Positions 1-8,373 of a stretch of 36,955 bases of DNA are shown piece by piece (within the stretch, counting starts at the first letter, position 1; every line of letters begins with the position of its first letter). The DNA is taken from assembly GCA_902586025.1 (NCBI GenBank), contig CACIFV010000009.1, positions 1 to 36,955 of the forward strand. Reading direction: 5' to 3'. Origin of the DNA: an uncultured Pelagibacteraceae bacterium. Its GTDB lineage: Bacteria > Pseudomonadota > Alphaproteobacteria > Pelagibacterales > Pelagibacteraceae. The notes beneath the pieces are model-generated. The model had not been told where the DNA came from, searched no databases, and saw nothing but the letters and a program-made list of their open reading frames with translations. The position numbers and the translations under genes are program-made.

Positions 1-573
1 CTCCTTTGAAACTTCATGAAATTTTAATTTTGTTTTTTTACACTCTTTCAGAAAACTCGATCCTGTTAATTCAAGATTTAAATATCTCTTAACATCATTT
101 TCGTTAATTATAACAGGCTGTCTATGATGTATTTCTTTAATATTTTCATCTGCATCCTCGGTTATTAAACAAAATTGATCATTGTCATAAATAGCTGCTA
201 AATACATAACCTTTTTATCCTCTCTTAAAAAATAATAAGGTGTTTTATTTTCTTTTTCTCTTTTCCACTCATAAAAACCATCTGCTACAGCTACACATCT
301 ATGTAGTCGAATTAATTTTTTGAAAGACACTTTTTCATCTATAGTTTCTAGTCTTGCATTTATTAATGGTTTAAAATCTTTTTGCCTAGCCCAGCTAGGT
401 ACTATTCCCCACTTTAAATTTTCTAAAGTATTTCCATTATTATATTTTTTAATTACAGGTAATTTTTGAAATGGATGTGCATTATAATTTTCATTATCTT
501 CAACTTGTATAGCTGACTTAACAAGTTTTTTTGTTTTTGTAACAGGGCTAGTTATTACGTATCTTCCACACAT
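1..573 (-). CDS. yedK: SRAP-family (YedK/HMCES) abasic-site-binding protein, 3' end cut by window edge
   Basis: Not a full ORF: the ATG lies at 571-573 on the minus strand and the frame stays open to base 1 (191 codons visible). The translated start is MCGRYVIT, so Cys2 becomes the N-terminal residue after Met removal; in this family it forms a covalent thiazolidine link to abasic sites in single-stranded DNA. Other family hallmarks are visible in order: WGIVPSWA (about 55-62), NARLET (72-77), ADGFYEWKR (97-105) and IHHRQPVII (148-156), which supply the Asn, Glu and His active-site positions. Family proteins are about 200-230 residues, so only a short C-terminal piece is missing. It is divergent from the acetyltransferase gene, with 36 bases between the start codons. 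Role (DNA-lesion shielding) is from family knowledge. Confidence 0.93.
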   Translation of the reverse strand, partial: MCGRYVITSPVTKTKKLVKSAIQVEDNENYNAHPFQKLPVIKKYNNGNTLENLKWGIVPSWARQKDFKPLINARLETIDEKVSFKKLIRLHRCVAVADGFYEWKREKENKTPYYFLREDKKVMYLAAIYDNDQFCLITEDADENIKEIHHRQPVIINENDVKRYLNLELTGSSFLKECKKTKLKFHEVSKE

Positions 574-590
574 ATTTAATTTTCTTGGTT

Positions 591-608
591 TAATCTAAAT
601 TTAGATTA
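591..608. promoter_or_regulatory. 18-base perfect palindrome between divergent genes
   Basis: TAATCTAAATTTAGATTA reads identically on both strands and fills half of the 36-base gap between the SRAP gene (minus) and the acetyltransferase gene (plus), ending one base before the latter's first ATG. A divergent operator or overlapping back-to-back -10 elements are possible. In AT-rich DNA about one palindrome this long is expected by chance in a window of this size, so position rather than length is the argument. Confidence 0.35.
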
Positions 609-609
609 T

Positions 610-1080
610 ATGTTTTTCAAAACTATGAAATCAATAGAAAATAATTTTGATGATCCGCAAGTAAATGAGTTGCTAACTAAGCATTTTATTGAATTGAGAT
701 CAGTTTCTCCTGAGGGGAGTTCGCATGTATTAGATATACCTGGATTAAAGGATCCAAGTATAAAATTCTGGAGTTTGTGGGAAAATAATGAATTAATTGG
801 TTGTGGAGCTTTAAAATTATTTGATGAAACACATGGAGAATTTAAATCTATAAGAGTTTCAGATAAGTTTAGAAATAAAAAATATGGTGGAAAAATAATT
901 TCACATCTTATTGAAAAATCTAAACAAATAGGAATCACTAAACTAAGTGTCGAAACTGGTGCAGGTGATTTTTTTGCACCTGCTAGAAAACTTTTTAAAA
1001 GTTTTGGTTTTGAAGAGTGTGGGCCTTTTGCGCACTATAAAGATGATCCTAATTCATGCTATTATTCAGTAGATATTTGA
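610..1080 (+). CDS. GNAT-family N-acetyltransferase
   Basis: A single GNAT fold of 156 residues. The acetyl-CoA pyrophosphate-binding loop is at about 88-95 (RNKKYGGK), preceded by the beta-strand GEFKSIRVS and followed by the C-terminal hallmark ARKLFKSFGFEECGPF. The pattern of GCGALK, THGEFKS and CGPFAHYKDDPNS is that of a widespread subgroup of small uncharacterised bacterial acetyltransferases (YafP-like). The substrate cannot be read from sequence. No Shine-Dalgarno precedes the ATG at 610; a second in-frame ATG lies at 625 and is also without one, so the start is uncertain by five codons and a leaderless transcript is possible. It is followed after 10 bases by the next gene on the same strand. 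Confidence 0.88.
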   Translation: MFFKTMKSIENNFDDPQVNELLTKHFIELRSVSPEGSSHVLDIPGLKDPSIKFWSLWENNELIGCGALKLFDETHGEFKSIRVSDKFRNKKYGGKIISHLIEKSKQIGITKLSVETGAGDFFAPARKLFKSFGFEECGPFAHYKDDPNSCYYSVDI

Positions 1081-1090
1081 GGAGTTTAGT

Positions 1091-1531
1091 TTGGAAACTG
1101 ATAAATCGAGACCATTTGTATTATTTGTTGCCGAAATCATTTATCAAAAGATATATGAAATCAAAATTAAGAACCCTAATTTAACTAATATTCAAGCTTT
1201 TGAAATATTTATTGCATCAGATGATTATAATGAAATTAGTTCAGGAAATTTTCATGATAAGTGGTTTAAAGAACTTGAGAGCAATGACTACGTAGATAAA
1301 TCTACAAAAAAAAAGATTAATCAAGAAACTTTAAGACTTTTACAAATACAAAAAGATACTATGATTAAACAATTAATGAAAATCCCAAAATTATATTATG
1401 CAAAAAGTCACTTTCCGTTGGAATTATCTCAAAGAGCATTTGATCATTTGTGGAGAGTTTGTGAAAGTTATGAACTTTGGTGTAAAGAAACTAAACAAAA
1501 TGGATTAATATTATTAAATTTAACAGAATAA
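1091..1531 (+). CDS. Hypothetical protein, TTG start
   Basis: I do not recognise this 146-residue protein. The start is a TTG with GGAG at 1081-1084, seven bases upstream, which decides the start because no suitable ATG is near. The protein is soluble-looking, with no signal peptide or membrane segment, rich in Lys, Ile and aromatic residues; the C-terminal part (RAFDHLWRVCESYELWCKE) looks like an amphipathic helix with two Cys and several Trp. It sits 10 bases after the acetyltransferase and 3 bases before the BT1-type transporter, so the three are probably cotranscribed. Function unknown. Confidence 0.75.
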   Translation: METDKSRPFVLFVAEIIYQKIYEIKIKNPNLTNIQAFEIFIASDDYNEISSGNFHDKWFKELESNDYVDKSTKKKINQETLRLLQIQKDTMIKQLMKIPKLYYAKSHFPLELSQRAFDHLWRVCESYELWCKETKQNGLILLNLTE

Positions 1532-1534
1532 TTT

Positions 1535-3151
1535 ATGAGTAATAAAATTTTGAGATTTATAGATAGTACTTTAATAGATTTAGGAAGACAGTTTAAGTGG
1601 ACCTATCTACCACCATTGATGATTTATCTTGCTGCTGGTATTTCAGGACTAACAGGTATTGTTGGAACTTTTTTTGTTAAAGACTATCTAAACTTATCTG
1701 CTGCTTTTCTTGCTGGACTGGGTTTTTGGGCTGGAATTCCATGGGCATTGAAGATGCCTTTAGGTCACCTTGTTGATCTAATCTGGAATAAAAAAAATTA
1801 CATGGTTTTTGTAGGAGCATCCTTAATATCATTAAGTTTAATTATAATGTACGGTTTAATAATTCATACTGAATGGATGTCATCAATTCTTTCAGTAGAA
1901 ACATGGTTTGTGATCAGTGTTTTACTTGCTCCGATTGGTTATGTTGTGCAAGATGTTGTGGCTGATGCTATGACTGTAGAAGCAGTTCCTTTAGTTGATG
2001 ACAGCGGAAATAAATTTTCAAGAGATGAAATCAAACTTATGCATACAACAATGCAAACTCTTGGAAGATTTGCAATAATTGGTGGAACTGTTTTAGTTGC
2101 TTTAGCTAATGTAATTCTCTTTAAAGGAGTAGACGAACTTGAACAAGCAGATAAGATAAGTTTATACGGTTCAATTTATATATATGCTTTAATTATTCCA
2201 ATTGTATCTGTACTAGGAATATTTCTTGCTTCATATCTAAAAAATCAAAAGAAAAGAAAGCTTATTGAACAAGGTTTAGAGGGTGACCAAGATTATGCTC
2301 CTTCAGAGAAAACTGAAGTTAACTGGTGGATATTAGGTGGAAGCATAGTTTTTGTTATCTTCACTTTAGGTATTGGTTCATTCAAAGTGCCTTTTGCTCA
2401 AGAAATTGTTTTTGTAGGTTCAATGGCAATTATTCTATTTTTAATGAATAAATTAGTTAAAGAACTTCCTCAAGATTTAAGATTTACTGTTGTAGGAACG
2501 GCAATAATAATTTTTATTTTTAGAGCAATGCCAGGACCTGGTCCAGGTTTATCGTGGTTTGAAATTGATGTACTTGAATTCAATGAACAATTTTTTTCTG
2601 TATTATCTCTTATAGCTTCTGTTTTAACGCTTGTTGGTATTATTTTATTAAGACCATTTATGGCAAACAACTCAATAGCTAGAATAATAGTGATTTTATC
2701 TGTTGCAGGTGCAATTTTATTTTTACCAAGTGTTGGTATGTATTATGGATTTCACAATTGGACATCATCAATTACTAATGGAGTTGTTGATGCCAAGTTT
2801 ATTGCAATATTAAATACTGCACTTGAGTCACCTTTGGGACAAGTCTCAATGATACCTTTGCTTGCATGGATTGCTAAAAATGCGCCTTCGCATTTAAAAG
2901 CAACTTTCTTTGCAGTATTCGCATCTTTTACAAATCTTGCTTTATCAGCAAGTGCTTTAGGGACTAAATATTTAAATGAAATTTATGTTATTACTAGAGA
3001 GGTAAAAGATAAGGTAACAAACGCTATTCTTACCACTGCCGATTATTCAGATCTAGGTATTTTGTTAATAACAGTAACACTAATAACTTTAATAATTCCA
3101 ATTGTGTTTGTGGTTATTATTCAAAAAACTAAATTTAAAACTTCAGAATAA
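1535..3151 (+). CDS. BT1/FBT-family (folate-biopterin-type) membrane transporter
   Basis: A 538-residue polytopic membrane protein with about 12 hydrophobic segments of the major-facilitator type. The N-terminal region carries features of the BT1 (folate-biopterin transporter) family: FFVKDYLNLSAA (46-57), then GIPWALKMPLGHLVDLIW (67-84), and the acidic motif QDVVADAMTVEAV (139-151) in a later helix. Family members in protozoa, plants and cyanobacteria carry folates or pteridines; bacterial members are mostly uncharacterised. The cytoplasmic loop after about residue 235 is Lys-rich (KNQKKRKL). A folate-type substrate would suit the neighbouring sarcosine oxidase and fhs, both tetrahydrofolate users, but that is inference. 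The 3' end faces soxG, with 3 bases between the two stop codons. Another MFS subfamily remains possible. Confidence 0.7.
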   Translation: MSNKILRFIDSTLIDLGRQFKWTYLPPLMIYLAAGISGLTGIVGTFFVKDYLNLSAAFLAGLGFWAGIPWALKMPLGHLVDLIWNKKNYMVFVGASLISLSLIIMYGLIIHTEWMSSILSVETWFVISVLLAPIGYVVQDVVADAMTVEAVPLVDDSGNKFSRDEIKLMHTTMQTLGRFAIIGGTVLVALANVILFKGVDELEQADKISLYGSIYIYALIIPIVSVLGIFLASYLKNQKKRKLIEQGLEGDQDYAPSEKTEVNWWILGGSIVFVIFTLGIGSFKVPFAQEIVFVGSMAIILFLMNKLVKELPQDLRFTVVGTAIIIFIFRAMPGPGPGLSWFEIDVLEFNEQFFSVLSLIASVLTLVGIILLRPFMANNSIARIIVILSVAGAILFLPSVGMYYGFHNWTSSITNGVVDAKFIAILNTALESPLGQVSMIPLLAWIAKNAPSHLKATFFAVFASFTNLALSASALGTKYLNEIYVITREVKDKVTNAILTTADYSDLGILLITVTLITLIIPIVFVVIIQKTKFKTSE

Positions 3152-3160
3152 TTTTTATTC
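3146..3160. other. Short hairpin between converging genes (weak)
   Basis: GAATAA at 3146-3151 pairs with TTATTC at 3155-3160 across a 3-base loop, spanning the stop codons of the BT1-type transporter and soxG. It has AT-rich arms and no long T-run, so it is a poor intrinsic terminator, but it is the only structure in the convergence point. Confidence 0.2.
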
Positions 3161-3733
3161 AGCTTTATAGCCAAATTCTAAACAAGCATCAGTTATTGAA
3201 TGATAAAGAGATTCACCAAAACTTCTTAAAGCAAATATTCTTACTTTTCTTGGATTTGAACTAATAAAATCAATAGTTATTGTAATTGCATGAAAAGCAG
3301 AATTAGAACATTTTCCTTCATCAAGACCATCTAAATTTAACGGACAGCCTTTTTTCAATACTTCATCTACCAAAGAACCTTCTAATTCAAGTATTGTTCT
3401 TGAATGAGATAGATCAGTTAATGCAAAATCATCATGACTTAGGTTTTCTAAAATAGATTTTTCTATTTCTTTGTTTGTTGAAACGACTAACCAATTATCA
3501 GGTCCCATCCATAAAATTCTTGTATTAGGATTTGAAGATACCGAAAGAGTCTGAGGTAAATTTAAATTATCTATTTTTAATTTATCTATACTAATTGAAG
3601 ATTTTTTATATTTAACAATTTGATAAATCAAAATATTTTTAATTTCCCTAATATTTATTAGTTCGTCTTTGCTATCGTGATTACCAAACAATCCATGTTT
3701 ATGAATATTTTCTAGTGCAGAAACATTTTTCAT
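3155..3733 (-). CDS. soxG: Sarcosine oxidase gamma subunit
   Basis: Last gene of the soxBDAG order, 192 residues, the usual size of the gamma subunit. It is related to the GcvT/aminomethyltransferase beta-barrel superfamily and has no cofactor of its own in characterised heterotetrameric sarcosine oxidases, where it completes the complex with alpha. Visible hallmarks are ILWMGPDNWLVV (about 73-84), the DLSHSRTILELEG block (about 107-119), LKKGCPLNLD (about 126-135) and the C-terminal RSFGESLYHSITDACLEFG. Its ATG overlaps the TGA of soxA (ATGA), implying translational coupling. Gamma is the most divergent subunit, so its identity rests partly on gene order. Confidence 0.9.
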   Translation of the reverse strand: MKNVSALENIHKHGLFGNHDSKDELINIREIKNILIYQIVKYKKSSISIDKLKIDNLNLPQTLSVSSNPNTRILWMGPDNWLVVSTNKEIEKSILENLSHDDFALTDLSHSRTILELEGSLVDEVLKKGCPLNLDGLDEGKCSNSAFHAITITIDFISSNPRKVRIFALRSFGESLYHSITDACLEFGYKAE

Positions 3734-6726
3734 GATCTAACTCTTTTTCCTTCTGGGTCAACATAATGTGAAGATATAACTTCTACTTCAATTGATTTAT
3801 TTTTTAATGGTGATACTGCAAAAAATTTTTTACCTATCATGTTTTTTCCATCTTTCATAATTGCTAGAGAAAATGGATTATTATTTTCTACACTCCAACA
3901 AGAAGAAGAAACGTGACCAAGTTTAGGATTAGGTAATTTTGCATTCTGATCTTGGACGATATGAGATCCTTCAGGAATACTAGACTTTCTATCAATTGGA
4001 ATAAGTCCAACAATTTTTTGTCTGCTTTCAACGTTAAATGCTTCTCTTCCTAAAGAATTTTTACCAATAAAATCTTTTTTCTTTGAAACTAATCCATTTA
4101 GTGAAACATCTGATGGGATTGTTCGGCCATCTAATTCTGGTCCTGCAATGTGTCCCATTTCTATTCTTAATGTTGATAAAGCTTCAGTTCCATAAGGCTG
4201 ATTTCCAAATTCTTTTCCTACTTCCATCATTTTCTCCCACATAAACATGCCGTGATCTGATTTGACATTAATCTCGTATGCAAGCTCACCGGAAAATGAA
4301 ATTCTAAAAATTCTTGATGGAACACCAAAAAAGTCTGATTCTTTATAGCCCATAAAAGGCAATGCATCATTTGAAACATCTAAGTCTGGATATAATTTTG
4401 ATAACATGTCTCTAGATTTAGGCCCTGCAATTGCAGCTCCTGCCCATTGCTCAGTTGTAGATACAACATTTACATTTAATTCAGGCCATACAATTTGAAG
4501 ATAATATTCTAAGTGAGATAAAACATTTGCGGCTTGTGCAGTTGTAGTGGTCATATGATAATGATTTTCTGAAATTCTTGTTGTTGTTCCGTCGTCCATG
4601 ACAATTCCATCTTCTCTGAGCATTAATCCGTATCTTGCTTTTCCAATAGGTAATTTCATCCAAGCATTTGTATAAACTCTATTTAAAAATTCTGCTGCGT
4701 CTGGACCTTTGATATCAATTTTTCCTAATGTTGTTACATCGCAGATACCAACATTCTCTCTAACATTTTTTGCCTCTCTTTTTGAAGCTTCAAATAAAGT
4801 TTCATTTCCTTGTTTGTAATATCGAGGCCTCTTCCAAGCACCTGCATCAACAAAAACAGCATTATTTTTTTCATGCCATTCATGCATTGGAGTTTTTCTA
4901 GTCGGCATATACTCCATGCCTACTTCACGACCAACTATTGTCCCAATTGTAATTGGTGTGAAAGGCGGTCTAAATGTTGTGTGTCCTACTTCAGGAACTA
5001 TTTTATTTTCTATATTAGATACCAATTGAAGACCATTTAAATTACTTGTACGCCCTTGATCTGTTGCCATTCCAAGAGTTGTGTATCTTTTGACATGCTC
5101 TATTGATCTGTAACCTTCTCTTAGTGCGATTTCTATATCAGAAACAGATACATCATTTTGAAAGTCAACAAATCTTTTTGGATTTTCGTTTTTAGGTAAC
5201 GGCATACACCAAAATTTATCATGAGCTCCATATTTCTTTTCATTTACATTTGGAATTGAGATTTCTGCTTTAGTCTCTGTAATTTTTGCTGAAATATTTG
5301 AACCATTTTCAAAACCATGTTTTAAACTTTCTTCTAATGTAAATGATCCATTTGCTGCACCGACTGATGTTTCCTGTTGTTTCTTCTTATCAGGAATAAA
5401 TGCATCAATTTTTTCCTCATACTTAAGTTTATTTCCTGATTGTGATGCTAAATGAACAGATGGTGTCCAAAATCCAGACACACAAATACAATCACAATCT
5501 ACAGTTTCTATTTTATCAAAAGAATTTTTATGTTTATTTAGTTTACCAATTTTTGCAGATTTAACTTTTTTGTATCCATTAGCAACAATAACACCATGAG
5601 AAAATCTTATATCAATTCCCTTTGATTTAGCTTCATCAATTAATTCTGATGAATGTTCTTCTCTTGTATCTAATATAGTTGGTTCAACATTATTTTTTTT
5701 GAACTCTAAAGCTGTTTCATATGCGCTATCGTTATTTGTAAATATTAAAGGTTTCTTTCCAACCAATACTCCGTAGACTTTCATATATTCTTTTGCAGCT
5801 GCTGATAAAAAAATTCCTGGAGTATCATTGTTTCCAAATACAATTGGTCTTTCAATTGAACCAGTTGATAAAATTGTTTCTTTGGCTCTAATATACCAAA
5901 GTCTTTGTCTTGGAGTGAATTTTGATTTTTTCTCTAAATGATCACTAACTCTCTCAAACATAACCAGCATATTATGATCATAGTAACCAAAAACTTGAGA
6001 TCTATTTTTTACTGTTACATTAGGCATAGATTTTAATTCACTAATTATTTTTTCTGCCCAATCTTTTCCTGATAAATTATCGATGCTTACATCATCGGTT
6101 AAAAGTGTCCCTCCAAATCTTGGTTTATCCTCAGCTAAAATTACTTTTGCTCCATTTTTTGCAGCAGCATAAGCACTTGCTAATCCAGAGGGTCCAGATC
6201 CAGTAACTAACAAATCGCAATACTCAAATTTATGTTCATATCTTTCTTTATCTTTTTCTATCGAAGCAACCCCTAACCCTGCGGCTTTTCTAATGAAAGG
6301 TTCGTAAATTTTATACCAGAAACTCTTAGGCCACATAAATGTTTTGTAATAAAACCCAGCAGGGAAAAACATTTTTAAAAAATTATTAATTGCACCAACA
6401 TCAAAATTTACTGATGGCCAACAGTTTTGGCTCGTTGCAGACAAACCTTCAACGAGTTCCATTTCTGTTGCATTAACATTGGGTTCTGAATGACCATTGA
6501 ATTCTACTTGAAGCTTTGCGTTTGGCTCCTCTACTCCTGCACCAAAAAAACCTCTCGGTCTATGATATTTAAAACTTCTACCAACTAGGTGTATTCCATT
6601 TGCTATTAAAGCAGATGCAATTGTATCACCTTCATATCCAAATAATTTTTTACCATTAAAAGTAAAAGATATTTTTTTGTTTCGATTAATTAATCCCTCT
6701 TTATTTAATCTAAATGGTTGGCTCAT
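3730..6726 (-). CDS. soxA: Sarcosine oxidase alpha subunit
   Basis: A 998-residue protein, full length for the family. In order: an N-terminal ferredoxin-like segment (about 1-100, with SFKYHRPRGFFGAG); a dinucleotide-binding oxidoreductase domain beginning VTGSGPSGLASA (174-185), which holds NAD+ in characterised enzymes; and a C-terminal GcvT-like tetrahydrofolate domain from about residue 620, with VMDDGTTTR (about 708-716) and SFSGELAYEINV (about 807-818). The GcvT part condenses the imine released from sarcosine with THF to give 5,10-methylene-THF. The gene overlaps soxD at its start and soxG at its end by 4 bases each (ATGA). Cytoplasmic. The N-methylglutamate dehydrogenase subunit MgdC is homologous and is the main alternative, but the operon and beta subunit look like classical sarcosine oxidase. 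Confidence 0.95.
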   Translation of the reverse strand: MSQPFRLNKEGLINRNKKISFTFNGKKLFGYEGDTIASALIANGIHLVGRSFKYHRPRGFFGAGVEEPNAKLQVEFNGHSEPNVNATEMELVEGLSATSQNCWPSVNFDVGAINNFLKMFFPAGFYYKTFMWPKSFWYKIYEPFIRKAAGLGVASIEKDKERYEHKFEYCDLLVTGSGPSGLASAYAAAKNGAKVILAEDKPRFGGTLLTDDVSIDNLSGKDWAEKIISELKSMPNVTVKNRSQVFGYYDHNMLVMFERVSDHLEKKSKFTPRQRLWYIRAKETILSTGSIERPIVFGNNDTPGIFLSAAAKEYMKVYGVLVGKKPLIFTNNDSAYETALEFKKNNVEPTILDTREEHSSELIDEAKSKGIDIRFSHGVIVANGYKKVKSAKIGKLNKHKNSFDKIETVDCDCICVSGFWTPSVHLASQSGNKLKYEEKIDAFIPDKKKQQETSVGAANGSFTLEESLKHGFENGSNISAKITETKAEISIPNVNEKKYGAHDKFWCMPLPKNENPKRFVDFQNDVSVSDIEIALREGYRSIEHVKRYTTLGMATDQGRTSNLNGLQLVSNIENKIVPEVGHTTFRPPFTPITIGTIVGREVGMEYMPTRKTPMHEWHEKNNAVFVDAGAWKRPRYYKQGNETLFEASKREAKNVRENVGICDVTTLGKIDIKGPDAAEFLNRVYTNAWMKLPIGKARYGLMLREDGIVMDDGTTTRISENHYHMTTTTAQAANVLSHLEYYLQIVWPELNVNVVSTTEQWAGAAIAGPKSRDMLSKLYPDLDVSNDALPFMGYKESDFFGVPSRIFRISFSGELAYEINVKSDHGMFMWEKMMEVGKEFGNQPYGTEALSTLRIEMGHIAGPELDGRTIPSDVSLNGLVSKKKDFIGKNSLGREAFNVESRQKIVGLIPIDRKSSIPEGSHIVQDQNAKLPNPKLGHVSSSCWSVENNNPFSLAIMKDGKNMIGKKFFAVSPLKNKSIEVEVISSHYVDPEGKRVRS

Positions 6727-6992
6727 CTTATTTCTTCTGTGACTTTTGCTGTTTGAAAAATTTCATGTGTAGCAGTGTCTCTTTGCACTTTAATCCATTG
6801 TCTACATCCAGCTATATGTTGCCATAACTCTATATGTTTCCCTCTTGGACTTTTTCTCATATAAACAAAATTATCCCAATCCTCGCTTGATACTTCTTCA
6901 TTTATATTAGGTCTTTTTACAGTTGCATCACCTCCATATGAAAATTCTTTTTGTGCTCTTAAACCGCAATAAGGACATTTGATGTATAACAT
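6723..6992 (-). CDS. soxD: Sarcosine oxidase delta subunit (zinc-binding)
   Basis: An 89-residue protein with the delta-subunit zinc site intact: Cys6 and Cys9 in IKCPYCG, then His59 and Cys63 in WQHIAGCRQW. These positions coincide with those described for the heterotetrameric enzyme. The intervening DATVKRP and DNFVYMRKSPRG blocks are also typical. The subunit is structural and binds zinc at the complex surface; it has no known catalysis of its own. It lies 3 bases after soxB, and its TGA overlaps the soxA ATG, so all four subunits are likely made from one mRNA in fixed order. Confidence 0.95.
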   Translation of the reverse strand: MLYIKCPYCGLRAQKEFSYGGDATVKRPNINEEVSSEDWDNFVYMRKSPRGKHIELWQHIAGCRQWIKVQRDTATHEIFQTAKVTEEIR

Positions 6993-6995
6993 TTT

Positions 6996-8252
6996 TTAAC
7001 CAATCCAGGTTTTAGTTCCTAAACCTTTTTCATCTAAAAGATGACCTGTAGAAAATCTATTTAATCTTAATTCTGAATTTAATTCATGAACTTGGTCTTG
7101 CGCAATTGTATGAGCAAAAGTCCAACCTGAAACAGGAGTTGATTTAAAACCTCCATAACACCATCCGCAGTTTAAATATAAACCTTCAATATGAGTTTTA
7201 TCAATTATTGGAGAACCATCCATAGACATATCCATGATCCCTCCCCATGTCCTTAACATTTTTAATCTACTTAAAAATGGAAACAAAGCTAAGCCACCTG
7301 TCAATACATGTTGTATAGTTGGCAAGTTACCTCTTTGAGCATAACTATTATATCCATCAAGATCACCTCCCATTACCATCTCACCTTTATCTGATTGACT
7401 TATATAAAAGTGGCCTGCACCAAAAGTTACTACTCCATCTAATAATGGTTTTACAGGTTCTGAAACACAAGCTTGCAGTACATGAGTTTCTATTGGCAGT
7501 GTCATATTTAATTTTTCAGCTAATATATTTGTACTACCTGCAACACATATTCCAACTTTTTTTGCTTTAATATCTCCTCTTGAAGTTCTAATTCCTTTTA
7601 TCTTTCCGTTAACAACATCAAAACCAGTGACCTCACAATGTTGTATTATATCTACTCCCATATCATCTGCTTGACGTGCATAACCCCAAGCAACAGCGTC
7701 ATGTCTTGCTGTACCAGCGCTTGGTTGCATTAAGCCTCCAAAAATTGGAAAACGTACTTCATCACTAAAGTCAGCCATTGGAATTAATTTTTTAACTTCG
7801 TCTCTATTCAATAACTTTGCATCTATTCCATTTAATCTCATAGAGTTTCCTCTACGAGCATATGCGTTCATTTGAGCATCTGAGTGGGCTAAGTTTATTA
7901 TTCCCCTTGGAGAAAACATCACATTAAAGTTCAGTTCTTGACTTAAGTTTCTCCATAAATCCATTCCAAATTCATTAAATCTTGCATTAGCATCGTACAT
8001 AAAATTTGATCTTATGATCGTTGTATTTCGACCAACATTTCCACCACCAATCCAGCCTTTCTCAATGATAGCTACATTTCTAATATTATGTTCTTTTGCT
8101 AAATAATATGCAGTAGCAAGACCATGTCCTCCACCTCCGATGATGACTACATCATATTCACTTTTTGGAGTTGGATCTTTCCAAGCAACTTCCCAATTTT
8201 GATGATTGGAGAAAGCATTTTTGATTAGACTAAATACTGAATATTTCTGCAT
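6996..8252 (-). CDS. soxB: Sarcosine oxidase beta subunit
   Basis: First gene of the operon; 418 residues, normal family length. The FAD-binding Rossmann motif is VVIIGGGGHGLATAYYL (35-51), followed by the family block GGGNVGRNTTIIRSN (69-83). TARHDAVAWGYAR (181-193) contains the His184 that appears to align with the residue carrying covalent FMN in characterised beta subunits. The C-terminal GWCYGGFKSTPVSGW is the usual substrate/flavin-site signature. The enzyme oxidises sarcosine to glycine, with the methyl carbon going to THF via the alpha subunit and electrons reaching O2 to give H2O2. The start ATG has no obvious Shine-Dalgarno. N-methylglutamate dehydrogenase (MgdA) is homologous, but the N-terminal YSVFSLIKNAF segment and overall similarity favour SoxB. 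Confidence 0.95.
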   Translation of the reverse strand: MQKYSVFSLIKNAFSNHQNWEVAWKDPTPKSEYDVVIIGGGGHGLATAYYLAKEHNIRNVAIIEKGWIGGGNVGRNTTIIRSNFMYDANARFNEFGMDLWRNLSQELNFNVMFSPRGIINLAHSDAQMNAYARRGNSMRLNGIDAKLLNRDEVKKLIPMADFSDEVRFPIFGGLMQPSAGTARHDAVAWGYARQADDMGVDIIQHCEVTGFDVVNGKIKGIRTSRGDIKAKKVGICVAGSTNILAEKLNMTLPIETHVLQACVSEPVKPLLDGVVTFGAGHFYISQSDKGEMVMGGDLDGYNSYAQRGNLPTIQHVLTGGLALFPFLSRLKMLRTWGGIMDMSMDGSPIIDKTHIEGLYLNCGWCYGGFKSTPVSGWTFAHTIAQDQVHELNSELRLNRFSTGHLLDEKGLGTKTWIG

Positions 8253-8373
8253 TCGTAAGTTTTATAAAATTAAATATAAGTTTTTGCTAATTTTTTTTAT
8301 ATATATTTTTTAGATGTTTAAATACGTGACAAAAAAGGATAGTAATTCTGCTCATTAATAACTAATTAGATTT

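Noticed and set aside
4810..5040. Plus-strand ORF inside soxA, and similar opposite-strand ORFs inside fhs, soxB, mgsB and the binding-protein genes
   Set aside because: They lie wholly within well-recognised genes, have no ribosome site and give low-complexity or Cys/Phe-rich products with no family look.
3155..8252. Calling soxBDAG the N-methylglutamate dehydrogenase mgdABCD
   Set aside because: The beta subunit N-terminus, delta zinc site and the neighbouring fhs fit classical sarcosine oxidase; the alternative is kept as a finding because mgs genes are in the window.
8253..8373. Promoters for soxB (TTGTCA at 8332-8327, minus) and fhs (TTGCTA at 8284, plus)
   Set aside because: Each has a plausible -35 but no -10 with more than 3 matches at 16-18 base spacing; the poly-T/AT tract makes chance matches easy.
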